A stretch of DNA of 40,533 bases from an uncultured Saprospiraceae bacterium. GTDB taxonomy: Bacteria > Bacteroidota > Bacteroidia > Chitinophagales > Saprospiraceae. The stretch is from NCBI GenBank assembly GCA_937918905.1, contig CAKZSH010000037.1, forward strand, positions 1 through 40,533, given 5' to 3'. A program made the translations under genes and the position numbers. Numbering within the stretch: position 1 is the stretch's first letter; each line of letters begins with the position of its first letter. The notes below the pieces were generated by a model. The model made no database searches. It was not told where the DNA came from and was given only the letters and a program-made list of their open reading frames with translations. Shown here piece after piece: positions 33,601 through 40,533 of the stretch.

Positions 33601-34574
33601 GTTGCAATTTCAGCTACTACTTCTTCACATACGCCTACATTATATTGAAACTCTCTTCGAGTAGTTGAGATTAAAATACCATCACGATATTCTTCAATAC
33701 ATAATCCAACTAAAAATAATCCAATAGTATTCGGAGTTGCAGTTAACTCTCCAGTTTGAGGATCAATAGTCAAGGGTATTCCTCCCAAAAGATTATTTAA
33801 ATTATAAGGAGGATCAATCCACGTAATTTCATCGTATGGAGGATTGTATGGAGGCTGAGGACGAGTGTCCAAAAGAGCTGCCCCATCTAATGGAGTACAT
33901 AAACTATAAACTAAAGAATCTCCATCCACATCTGTTAATGATTGATCAAAAACGAATGGTTCGTTAACACATACAAATACAGGAGGTAAAACCGAAAATT
34001 GAGGACTACTATTACAAGTTTGTATGGCCTCATCTGAAATATTTGCAACAATAGAAATCCCCGTTGTATCAGATTCGAAAACATTTGCAATCTGACCATT
34101 CCTACAACATCTTTGATAAGTCAATTGAACCCCACCTTGAATTATGTCAGGATCAAGAAAGATGGTATCGATATAAGTCATATACTCGATACATATATTT
34201 TCAGGAGGAAAAAGACATGGATCTGATAAAATGATATCTAAGGTATCCGAAAATGTACTTGGAATAAGCATCTGTCCAGAATCAAGGCCCATCAAATCTA
34301 GTATCAAAGAATCATTATCGCCAAAGACACCAATAGATGCTGGATTATCAAAAAGAGTACCTTGAGTTGCATTATAGCAATCACGATATATAGTTAAGGA
34401 GATTTCGAAATTGTTCTCTCCTATACATCTATAGGACATCTCTCCTCCAACAATATGAGAAGCGAAATTTGTAAATGGATTAAAAAGAAAAAATAATATA
34501 ACAATACAATTACAGTATTTTATCAGTTGTCTTTTCTTTTTAAATACAGCGCATAATCCTTTAGGATAAATCAT
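27684..34574 (-). CDS. Giant SHIVGGE/PKD-repeat surface protein with type B (CHU_C) T9SS sorting domain (cassette 2)
   Basis: A 2296-residue secreted protein. The leader has a basic stretch and a hydrophobic segment (about 22-37), with cleavage near NFA-SHIVGGE. The N-terminal domain (about 39-315) begins SHIVGGEMSYRC and contains SLTIYRDC, YQRCCRNG and DVDGDSLVYSLC, a domain typical of gliding-motility-associated proteins. Alternating PKD units (WVFND, WYWELSDGQTS, WNWTFSNG) and Ig-like units follow. Between about 890 and 2050 at least seven tandem units of about 160 residues carry LNPxGNPxYxYxWSPxxGL, NPIANP and TTxYTVTVTDG. The last ~95 residues are the CHU_C sorting domain: KGFTPNDDGLNDIL, FNRWGEKVFETKDLNEGWDGK and KGNVTLIR. 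T9SS export and surface attachment are expected, and an adhesin role is inferred. The PorE-like and PorP-like genes lie upstream on the same strand. Confidence 0.9.
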   Translation of the reverse strand: MIYPKGLCAVFKKKRQLIKYCNCIVILFFLFNPFTNFASHIVGGEMSYRCIGENNFEISLTIYRDCYNATQGTLFDNPASIGVFGDNDSLILDLMGLDSGQMLIPSTFSDTLDIILSDPCLFPPENICIEYMTYIDTIFLDPDIIQGGVQLTYQRCCRNGQIANVFESDTTGISIVANISDEAIQTCNSSPQFSVLPPVFVCVNEPFVFDQSLTDVDGDSLVYSLCTPLDGAALLDTRPQPPYNPPYDEITWIDPPYNLNNLLGGIPLTIDPQTGELTATPNTIGLFLVGLCIEEYRDGILISTTRREFQYNVGVCEEVVAEIATPIIECDELEVEFENLSINAQEFLWVFNDPGNPNDTSFLENPSFHFSDTGSYTIMLIAEPNSPCTDTTYIDILLEKSSLEADFNHLTLECTDSVMLALVDTSVDSVYSIESWYWELSDGQTSNEQFPLFVLDSAQQLDVKLVVVSENGCEEKKEATIFVNLISSNLLEDKHVICDGDSVVLNVNPPIGLPFIYEWTPNDGLNDPTLASPTASPDMDMDYSLLIIDTISNCFAELETEVVILENPELSIEMTGIPCGNETELTATTNLTQGDFIWATDENFNNIISDSSTIVVSSFGQTTYYVEFSSSGSCIITDSITVQEASINVSLVANSQFVCVGDEAVFSATNADSLDEVTYTWFDGSGNVLDFDSLFEISTTEVGIELFYFQAENQHGCTYLDSVFLSAIDPSLPVDIQITQSCNSNVVSFSNIGANANFYRWIINLPSGNDTLLGANIQNYDFVNSGTYEITLVPIPGLPCTLPTETIEVTTGEGVVNAGFSWEYIDCQNDLMIQFIDNSSAVQGNINSMIWTFGNNPPVSSSNPILQLNSSGLVPIELIVTTDEGCSDTLYQEIDFQLTDIGAFENATVVCSGDGVTLNPLGNQSLNYEWSPANFLDDANSVSPFASPPTTTIFTVTITDPNNPNCVIEEMVEVVVPEVEVQAAFDYEIVNCDSTSVVLTFTDNSTPSAIINNWFWQFSNGQSSNNPVTTIVANDGEVLEVTLQVQTEDDCSAIIVETIVVETFTFNLPESEIIKCTGLPVVLNENGNSNFTYTWTPAATLNDPNSPNPIANPVETTEYCVTVFNGECSQESCVTVIVPEVPLMADFSYSVSDCIDEAVISFQDQSQNSLGNIVEWNWTFSNGTTSTLENPSITITQDSIIEAVLEVTTSDGCEASFSQEVEVNLLNIQIPSQVVLCEGNPIQLNPNGNPNHEYSWFPGSGLTDDDVASPVAFPTSTTTYTVTVTDGDCQVVQNVEVIVPTIPLTAGFSFNIEDCTDVAVIDFEDLSEYSPGNIIEWNWTFSNGDILTGSNPSVTIDSSQTLGVTLEVMTDDGCTAVTTQNLDINLIDINVAPLLVNCNGVGVELNPAGDPTYIYSWSPSNGLTNTNSPNPIANPTSTTLYTVTVTDGICEFTREVEVIVPDEPIQAGFSFSFEDCTDNAVIEFTDTTIIGNNTISEWNWTFTGNDTTTFTTQNPILTFNQSDTIIAELTVTTNDGCVATISEEIEVNLIDINIPTEVIYCNTSGIILNPNGNPSYEYEWSPSMGLSATNVASPIVSGLTQNMSYSVIVKFGDCILNRNVNVIIPDVPVQADFNFTYLTCIDSATLQFNDISQYSGNIIEWDWLINSQASNEPNPIFVFYETQPFNVQLIVTTDNGCRDTINNTSFVSLMDNINLPTDTATCNGNGIFLNPNSSNPGVDYVWNPGIGLSGDTLIANPFANPDSSQVYTVTLTSPETGCVEERTISLNVPTQPLTAGFEWEYSNCSDSSVVEFIDTSTYSGILSEWTWTFDNTNVFNEQNPDSVFFNPDTMTVQLVVTSNDGCIDSIETLVPIEVIQIPLLDDSITLCNDDSVFLNPNGNPDLFYTWSPGGSLDTTNFYNPLATPLASTQYFVTITSPNNIACNEVRTVDVLVPSNPIDLNWIYPTDTIICTPLLELTAQSNNAAQFIWSDQSDFQNVLGVDPEFMAIPTNESTFYLQVIDSVGCFLTDSITITSQAILASLEESRSICYGDSTQLEVIINPLSGAADIEYTWMPQEGILLDEETGTPLLSPLDSTVYTLLMENQFGCIYEDTIDINVLDLATLIEVGIDRDSINAGDEIQLFTTESSNWIYSWSPCEGLSGCDISNPVATPEVTTTYTVTIEDEDLGCLYEDSVSVFVFDQSRCQEPFVFVPKGFTPNDDGLNDILYVRGNYIEEMEFVVFNRWGEKVFETKDLNEGWDGKVNGKIVPPDVFGYYVSLKCFGGEEYLMKGNVTLIR

Positions 34575-34779
34575 CTTTGTTCATCTAGTTATAACTTGTT
34601 ATTGGGTCAAAAAAACAAATAAAAATTTTACGTACCCAATTACAAAATCGGAATTTGGATTTAAGGACTTTTGGAAAAAGTGATCTAGTGATTTTTTAAA
34701 TAGTGAATGGGATTAGTAATTCGCTATTCTAAAATCATTTTACTAATCATTAACCACCAATTACCAGTTCAAATATTTT

Positions 34780-37350
34780 CTAAAAGTCATTAAACTTTAA
34801 AATTTTAATTTCTACTTTTCTTTGTTTTGATGTTTCAGGGCTATAGATTCCATTTGATTGTGAAGGGGAGATAATAGGTTCTAATGTTTCAAATACTAAA
34901 ATTTCAGTATCTATATAAGGGTTAAACTTTCCAGCTAGAAAACTTTTAAAATGGTTTTTTAAACAACTAATTCTTCTTTTTATCAAGGCATTATTTTTCT
35001 CACCTGTGGCTCTTGAAGTCGTGTAAGGTTGAAAAACAATCGTTACTTTATTTCCAGCTTCTAAATAATTCATTAAGTTATTAGAAAATTCTGATAGGTC
35101 TTGGTAACCTTTTTTTAAGTCATTTTCAAAAAAGTAATCAATCTGATCTAAAGCTTCTTCTCGCTGAGAATCAGCAAATTTTCTTGCATACTTATCTTTA
35201 AAATTTTCCTTTAAACTATGATATAATAGAAAAGTTTGTTCGTAGTTTTTATTGGTGGTATTACTCCAGCTAGTAGGGTCTGGCTCATCATTATTGAAAT
35301 ACAATGGGATCGGTAAAAAACTTTTCAAATTGTCTTCCGTAACAATTACTTCTTCTAGTTCTTCACTTAAAGGGGAATCAGGATATAAGCCACCAGCTGG
35401 TAATGGATTTAAAAAAAATGGTTGAGTCAATTCCGTTGCACCCAATAATATTTCTTGATCTATGGTAAAAGTATCTGTTATAAAACCAGGTTTAGCAAGT
35501 ACAATTTTATAATCTACGTCATCCTTAATTCGAAATTGAATTTTATTTCCAGAAACGTTACTCCTCCTAAAATTCTTACTACCAGTTACTCCACTCTTTT
35601 CAATAAACTCCACCGTAACTCCATTCAAGGGTTCCAATTGCATATCCATGGTTTCCACAATAAATACTAATGAATAAATATCTCTTGGTAGGTTTTCAAA
35701 ATCATTTTCAAATACCAAATCCGAATTACTATTTGCAGGACCAGAATTGGTTGGTTCATTACTTTCTACCACCACACTTGGAGAGTTCCCTTTGGGCTTG
35801 AGTATATTTGGATCTTCTGTTGGATCATTGATCTTGGTTGTAGGATTTCCTGAAGGTACAGTCATCACTACATCAGTTGCCTTAGGATCAGGCTTATTAT
35901 TTTTGTTTAAAATACTTTCAGGAATATCAGTAGGATCGCTAGTAGGTTGAGTTTTTATAATTACACGAGGTTCATCTGGAATCACCTCAACATAACTTGG
36001 TTCCTTTTTGTTGACTATTGCTAAAAATTCTTCTTTCGTAAGTTCTATTGCATCAGGAGCTATATTGGCAGTAAAAATATCATTACAACATGCTTCATTT
36101 GCAGGGTCTATTTCCAATGCTTCTTCTCGATTAGATGCAAAATAAGATTGAGTTCCTTTTTCATTTAAGGTAAAATAAAAATCATTATAACTTGTGTTCA
36201 CAGGATAAATCATGTGAACAGGAGTTTGCCAACTTCGACCATTTCTTTTTACCTTATAAATATCATAGCCTCCCATTCCAGGATAGCCATCCGAACTAAA
36301 ATATAAAGTCTGACTTGGAGAATGAAAATATGGAGTGACATCATTCTCTCGGCTATTTATCAAAGCATGATTGATAGGTCTAGTTAATTTTCCATTGGCA
36401 GCAATTGTGCTATACCAAATATCTAACTTCCCTTTACCTCCAGGTCGATTTGAACTAAAAAATAAAATTTCTCTTTTATTGATTTTATCAAAACCTATGG
36501 TTGGGTGTGTGGTCGTAAAACCTGGGAAATTTATAAAGGTTGGCAAGTCTTTCTCTTCTCCCCAATCACCGTAATAATTTTTTTCTCGATAAACTATTCC
36601 ACATTTAATATTTCCTTTTTTATCATAATCACAATTGGTATAGTAAAGGCGAGTACCATCAAAACTCATTGCAGCATTAGCCGTAAATTTGCCTTCCTTA
36701 TTAAAATCAAATGATTCCACTTCTCCTTTTTCATTTTTCATCATCAACTTAGAATAAGGTTGATTGGTCTTATCCTGAAATCGCATACTTGAAAAATATA
36801 TTTTGCCATCTCGTTCAAATGCTCCAAATTCAGAGAAAGGCGTATTCACTCCTGCTTCCAATGGACTTACACTAATATTAATATCAGTTGCTGCGGCCAT
36901 CTTTGCAGCCCACTCACAATCAATAATATCTTGTTCTGCTCTTTTTGTAAATCGGGCATTTACCCTTTTATGTTTAGTCAAATACTCATTTAAAACTTGA
37001 CTCGCTTCATCATATTTTCCTAAACTCTTCTTGACACTTCCTAGCCAATAGGTTGCCAGAGGATAATTCAAACTGTCTTTGCTTAATGTAATTTTATGGT
37101 AAGCATCTTCTGCGACTCGGTAGGTCTGAAATAATCGGGCGGCCTCTGCATATTTAAATCTAATATCATTACGCTCTGGTTCTACTCCTAACACTTTCTT
37201 ATAATATACAAATGCTGTAAAATATTCGCCCTTATTAAATGCATTGTCTGCTGCTTTTACATATGCACGTAATGATTGGCCACACATAGTCCCTACATAA
37301 AGTAGCGAAATGATGAAAAGAAGACCAACCTTTCTCAAAATGTTTGTCAT
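34780..37350 (-). CDS. PorE-like TPR / PD40 propeller / CRD / OmpA-like protein (cassette 2)
   Basis: An 856-residue exported protein with the full PorE domain order. The signal peptide (about 1-24) ends MCGQSLRAYVKAADNAF. TPR-like helices run to about 145. The PD40 propeller (about 160-430) has FFSSNRPGGKGKLDIWY and LYFSSDGYPGMGGYDIYK. A long Pro/Asp/Thr-rich linker (about 440-550) precedes a carboxypeptidase-regulatory-like beta domain (about 555-650: LEPLNGVTVEFIEKSG ... YKIVLAKPGFITDTFTI). The OmpA-like domain (about 680-856) has LPIPLYFNNDEPDP and ALIKRRISCLKNHFKSF. PorE in P. gingivalis is a periplasmic T9SS protein that contacts PorP and peptidoglycan. It is clearly paralogous to the product of 2084-4099, which lacks the CRD-like domain. 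Spacing to the upstream PorP gene is 139 bases, so co-transcription is plausible. Confidence 0.85.
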   Translation of the reverse strand: MTNILRKVGLLFIISLLYVGTMCGQSLRAYVKAADNAFNKGEYFTAFVYYKKVLGVEPERNDIRFKYAEAARLFQTYRVAEDAYHKITLSKDSLNYPLATYWLGSVKKSLGKYDEASQVLNEYLTKHKRVNARFTKRAEQDIIDCEWAAKMAAATDINISVSPLEAGVNTPFSEFGAFERDGKIYFSSMRFQDKTNQPYSKLMMKNEKGEVESFDFNKEGKFTANAAMSFDGTRLYYTNCDYDKKGNIKCGIVYREKNYYGDWGEEKDLPTFINFPGFTTTHPTIGFDKINKREILFFSSNRPGGKGKLDIWYSTIAANGKLTRPINHALINSRENDVTPYFHSPSQTLYFSSDGYPGMGGYDIYKVKRNGRSWQTPVHMIYPVNTSYNDFYFTLNEKGTQSYFASNREEALEIDPANEACCNDIFTANIAPDAIELTKEEFLAIVNKKEPSYVEVIPDEPRVIIKTQPTSDPTDIPESILNKNNKPDPKATDVVMTVPSGNPTTKINDPTEDPNILKPKGNSPSVVVESNEPTNSGPANSNSDLVFENDFENLPRDIYSLVFIVETMDMQLEPLNGVTVEFIEKSGVTGSKNFRRSNVSGNKIQFRIKDDVDYKIVLAKPGFITDTFTIDQEILLGATELTQPFFLNPLPAGGLYPDSPLSEELEEVIVTEDNLKSFLPIPLYFNNDEPDPTSWSNTTNKNYEQTFLLYHSLKENFKDKYARKFADSQREEALDQIDYFFENDLKKGYQDLSEFSNNLMNYLEAGNKVTIVFQPYTTSRATGEKNNALIKRRISCLKNHFKSFLAGKFNPYIDTEILVFETLEPIISPSQSNGIYSPETSKQRKVEIKILKFNDF

Positions 37351-37489
37351 AATGTAGCTTTACTAAATTCTCGAGTTCCTGGTTTATAAAAAATTTTCTG
37401 TAAAAAATTGAATGTTTAATTTGCTAGTTTTTGAGCACAATTTGACCTAATTAACTTTTCAATCAATCCACTAATGCACAACATTTAAT

Positions 37490-38527
37490 TTAATAAAGAG
37501 GGCAAAGTTTTTTCTCATTCAAAGGTTTCACTTTACGTAAAGTGTAAATAATTGAAAATTCAGGACTTCCTTTACCATTGGTAGCTTCTGTAAAACCAGA
37601 AGTATTCACATCATAACTTAATCCTAATTTTATCATATTTCTAAAATCAATTTCAAACGTTGGAATAACGGCATCCCCTAGTCGATAATTACCTCCAAAT
37701 TGAATTGACAACTCTTTAGTCAATGTTCGATTCAAATAAATTCTAGCACCAAAACCAATTATAGTTTCTGAATATGGGCCTTGCTTCGAAAGCAACCCCA
37801 AAACAGATAAATCCACATTGTCAGCTACCATAAAACTCCCCATTCCATGAACATGAATTCTTCTCAAAAGCGATGCGTCATTTCTATTAAAAAAACTTTG
37901 ACGGGCTTCATTAATATTAAAAACAGATGCACCAACATCAAATCGAGTTCTTTTTTCAGGAACTTGATAATGCCAATTAATTCCTGCAGAAAAATTTAGA
38001 TAAAAGAAACTCGGTTCTTCAAAAACTTCTGCTGAAGCTATATCTGAATTATATGATTCTCCATCAAACTGGTCATCAAATGAAAGTTGAGATGGTTTAA
38101 ACATTCTTTGATTAGCACTTACTTGAAATCCTCCAGATAAAAAATTCCTTTCCGACATCTGGTGAGTATATCCAAGATTGACTCCCAATTGGGACAAACT
38201 CAAATCTCCATAACCCGCTTGATCGTAATTAAAAATAAGCCCACCTCCAAACTGACTGTTAGGCATATTTTTGTTAAGAAACTTCATTTCGTAAGAACCT
38301 GCAAAAGTCATGAAATTGACTGGTACAGATTGCCATTGGCTTTTGTAGTTACCTACAAAGCGAATATCACCACTAAAAACCGATGTTAGCGCGGGGCTAA
38401 TGTTTAATGGTGAATTACCTATCTGAGAAAAGTGAATATCTTGTCCAATTATTGTATTTTTTTGAATCAAAAAAAACATCAAAAAAGCACAAATACCAAT
38501 TGTCCAATTCTTTTTGAAACTATCCAT
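37490..38527 (-). CDS. PorP/SprF family type IX secretion-associated outer-membrane protein (cassette 2)
   Basis: A 345-residue protein with a signal peptide (hydrophobic about 9-22, cleavage before QDIHFSQ). It has the family pattern QDIHFSQ...SPLNISPALTSVF, RFVGNYKSQWQSVPVNFMTFAG and many amphipathic strands. The tail KVKPLNEKKLCPLY is shared with the first copy (673-1701). It leads a minus-strand set with the PorE-like and 2296-aa adhesin genes, in the same order as cassette 1. By analogy with SprF and SprB it is inferred to be the outer-membrane export partner of that adhesin. Confidence 0.9.
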   Translation of the reverse strand: MDSFKKNWTIGICAFLMFFLIQKNTIIGQDIHFSQIGNSPLNISPALTSVFSGDIRFVGNYKSQWQSVPVNFMTFAGSYEMKFLNKNMPNSQFGGGLIFNYDQAGYGDLSLSQLGVNLGYTHQMSERNFLSGGFQVSANQRMFKPSQLSFDDQFDGESYNSDIASAEVFEEPSFFYLNFSAGINWHYQVPEKRTRFDVGASVFNINEARQSFFNRNDASLLRRIHVHGMGSFMVADNVDLSVLGLLSKQGPYSETIIGFGARIYLNRTLTKELSIQFGGNYRLGDAVIPTFEIDFRNMIKLGLSYDVNTSGFTEATNGKGSPEFSIIYTLRKVKPLNEKKLCPLY

Positions 38528-39048
38528 AGTTTTTGTTCCTTGTAAACAATAAAATTAGTAAAAAAAATCAAATGACAGTTCGAAAAAACCTGAAAAATTC
38601 AATAACGAATAATAGGACGAAATGGAATATAAGTGATTCCATCTTTCACCATTTATCATTTTGAATTTCGGTTTTTCTCGCCATTTAATTATTCAAAATG
38701 GCAGATTGTTTTCCAATTTAGGAATTGAACAGATTTGATGATTCAAGGGCAAATCTTAAATAAAACAGAAAGGATAACTAAAAAACATTTAGGGTTTACC
38801 AATAAATTGGTAGTCTTTTTAATATTTTTTAGGTGCAGGAAAGAGATTTAATTAGGTTAGTTTCGGGATATTTTGTTTAAAATTTTAGTTAAAGGATTCT
38901 GTTATTTTGCCTTCTCAATAGTAATTCAAAAATAAGTATTTTTTTTTAAAGAAATCAATGAAAACAGTTTTAATTTCTTTTTTTCTACGAAGGGACTCCG
39001 ATATTACAAACAAATCTTATTTTTACGAAAAACGAAAAACATCTATAT
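38528..39048. other. Divergent intergenic region between porP (minus) and symporter (plus)
   Basis: 521 bases with no credible gene. Two small hairpins are visible: TGGAAT/ATTCCA at 38623-38628 and 38636-38641, and GCCATTT/AAATGGC at 38680-38686 and 38696-38702. TATTTTG followed by CC (38903-38909) is a shortened -7-like match. It must hold promoters for both divergent genes, but I cannot place them with confidence. Confidence 0.5.
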
Positions 39049-40410
39049 ATGAAAAATCTTGCTTTACATTGGAAAATTTTGATTGGAATGGTGCTTGGTG
39101 TCCTCTTCGGATTAGCCATGACTCAATGGGATAGTGCTTCTACTCCTGACATTCATGAAGGAACGCAATTTATTAATCATTGGATTGCTCCCATCGGAAC
39201 CATTTTCGTCAATTTACTTAAATTAATTGCTATTCCTCTTATCATTGCTTCCCTTATCAAAGGTATTGCTGATCTTGGTGATATTTCAAAATTTTCTCAA
39301 ATCGGAGGCCGTACCATAGGTATTTATTTGATTACTACAGTTTTTGCAGTTACTATTGGTTTAGGCATTGTAAACCTAATAAAACCGGGGACTGAGATCT
39401 CTCAAGCCACTTTAACTAAACTCGTAGAATCCAATAAAAAAGATAAAAAAACTGCCGAAAATATTGCCACTAAAATCGAAAATGCAGGTAAACAAACTAA
39501 TGCTGGGCCTCTCGATTTTATTGTAGATATGGTGCCAAGTAATGTTTTTAATGCAGCATCCAATAATTCCAAAATGCTTCAAGTCATTTTCTTTGTTTTA
39601 TTTTTTGGAATAAGTATTCTCCTAGTCGATAAAGAAAAAACAGTAATAATTCGGGGGTTTTTTGATGGATTGAATGATGTGGTGCTCAAAATGGTTGACC
39701 TCATTATGCTCATTGCCCCTTATGCTGTATTTGCACTCTTGGCAAAAGTCATTGTGTCATCGGGTGATCCAGACGTATTAGTTGCTCTCCTTAAATATGC
39801 TTTAACGGTATTGGCAGGACTGGCAATGATGATTGCGTTTTACCTCATTTTAGTATCCTATTTTACAGGTCGTTCACCTATTGGTTTTTTAAAAGCAATA
39901 GCTCCTGCTCAATTGCTTGCATTCTCCACCAGTTCAAGTGCAGCTACCTTGCCTGTTACGATGGAACGAGTAGAGGAACATATTGGAGTAGAAAAAGAAG
40001 TAACAAGTTTTGTTTGTCCCGTAGGCGCAACGGTCAATATGGATGGGACAAGTTTATATCAAGCGGTTGCTGCCGTTTTTATTTGTTTTGCCTTACAACA
40101 TGACATTTCGTTTAGCGATCAGTTGACCATTATTGCAACTGCAACACTTGCCTCCATTGGTTCCGCAGCAGTCCCAGGCGCAGGTATGGTGATGCTGGTA
40201 ATCGTACTTGAATCCATCGGTTTCCCTCCTGAAAAATTTGAAATAGGACTTGCGTTGATCTTCGCAGTTGATAGACCGCTTGATATGTGTCGGACAGTTG
40301 TCAATGTTACAGGTGATGCGACTGTAGCTATGCTTGTTGGCAAAAGTGTTGGTAAATTAGGGGAACCAAAAATTAAAAATTGGGATGATAATTATGAGGC
40401 AGTTAAATGA
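39049..40410 (+). CDS. Dicarboxylate/amino acid:cation symporter (DAACS, GltP/GltPh family)
   Basis: A 453-residue inner-membrane protein with the eight-helix, two-hairpin DAACS fold. The HP1 serine-rich motif STSSSAATLP is at 293-302, the TM7 motif NMDGTS at 330-335 and the HP2 tip SIGSAAVPGAG at 369-379. TM8 reads DRPLDMCRTVVNVTGDA. The TM8 residues that bind substrate and sodium in GltPh all have counterparts: D408, D412, R415, N419 and D423. The arginine points to an acidic substrate (aspartate, glutamate or C4-dicarboxylate) imported with sodium or protons. A hydrophilic stretch at about 120-155 (LTKLVESNKKDKKTAENIATK) between early helices is longer than in GltPh. The gene stands alone, facing away from cassette 2. 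Confidence 0.92.
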   Translation: MKNLALHWKILIGMVLGVLFGLAMTQWDSASTPDIHEGTQFINHWIAPIGTIFVNLLKLIAIPLIIASLIKGIADLGDISKFSQIGGRTIGIYLITTVFAVTIGLGIVNLIKPGTEISQATLTKLVESNKKDKKTAENIATKIENAGKQTNAGPLDFIVDMVPSNVFNAASNNSKMLQVIFFVLFFGISILLVDKEKTVIIRGFFDGLNDVVLKMVDLIMLIAPYAVFALLAKVIVSSGDPDVLVALLKYALTVLAGLAMMIAFYLILVSYFTGRSPIGFLKAIAPAQLLAFSTSSSAATLPVTMERVEEHIGVEKEVTSFVCPVGATVNMDGTSLYQAVAAVFICFALQHDISFSDQLTIIATATLASIGSAAVPGAGMVMLVIVLESIGFPPEKFEIGLALIFAVDRPLDMCRTVVNVTGDATVAMLVGKSVGKLGEPKIKNWDDNYEAVK

Positions 40411-40465
40411 TTCACATCATTTTGAATATCGAACTCTAATGAATATCGAACAATAGAACAAGGAT

Positions 40466-40532
40466 TTAAGATTTGAGAAGTTTGTCGAATAATTGTGACT
40501 CACCGTTATTCGACAAACTTCTCAAATCTTAA
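40466..40532. terminator. Perfect 27-bp inverted repeat after the symporter gene
   Basis: TTAAGATTTGAGAAGTTTGT... (40466-40492) is exactly complementary to 40506-40532 with a 13-base loop, starting 55 bases after the symporter stop codon. There is no T-run within the window, which ends one base later. It could be a terminator or another palindromic element; the GAATATCGAACTC words just before it resemble the segment near 18050. Confidence 0.6.
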
Positions 40533-40533
40533 A

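Overview
The window is AT-rich and comes from a member of the Bacteroidota, most likely a gliding or surface-associated lineage near Saprospiraceae/Lewinellaceae (lineage is inferred). The signs are two PorP/SprF-type outer-membrane proteins, two PorE-like TPR/beta-propeller/OmpA-like proteins, two giant PKD-repeat surface proteins ending in the type B (CHU_C, gliding-motility-associated) type IX secretion sorting domain, and several promoters with the Bacteroidota -7 element TAnnTTTG. No core T9SS genes, rRNA, tRNA, CRISPR array or intact insertion sequence is visible.

Layout. Positions 1-515 hold the 5' part of coaE on the minus strand. 673-10550 (plus) is a three-gene surface cassette: PorP/SprF, PorE-like protein, 1868-aa PKD/CHU_C adhesin. 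10669-20075 is a mixed stretch: lipoprotein, FtsX-like permease, GT-C-like membrane protein, small membrane protein, PorT-like barrel, gamma-glutamyltranspeptidase-like enzyme, paraoxonase-like arylesterase and a membrane-anchored protein with helical repeats. 20811-26237 encodes one 1808-aa protein that joins two alpha/beta hydrolases, a CHAT caspase-like protease and a C-terminal helical TPR-like domain. A YqhD-type alcohol dehydrogenase follows. 38527-27684 (minus) is a second surface cassette with the same gene order as the first, pointing towards it: PorP/SprF, PorE-like, 2296-aa PKD/CHU_C adhesin. A DAACS dicarboxylate/amino-acid symporter closes the window.

How it works together. Each cassette reads as a giant type B T9SS cargo, its PorP/SprF outer-membrane partner, and a periplasmic PorE-like protein that could tie the partner to peptidoglycan. 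The cassettes are diverged paralogues: one PorE-like protein has the extra carboxypeptidase-regulatory-like domain and the other lacks it, and only one adhesin has the SHIVGGE N-terminal domain.

The gaps between genes are rich in palindromic elements of several families. A 305-bp inverted repeat sits between porP and porE of cassette 1. Related arms recur at 20148-20672, where three different inverted repeats are nested inside one another just upstream of the CHAT gene. A 35-bp TCAAAATC-type inverted repeat occurs twice. Single inverted repeats lie at 14798-14913, 17901-18125, 26324-26389, 27610-27677 and 40466-40532.

The best candidates for something undescribed are the hydrolase-hydrolase-CHAT-TPR fusion, which looks like a self-contained conflict or cell-death effector, and the mirrored PorP/PorE/adhesin cassettes.
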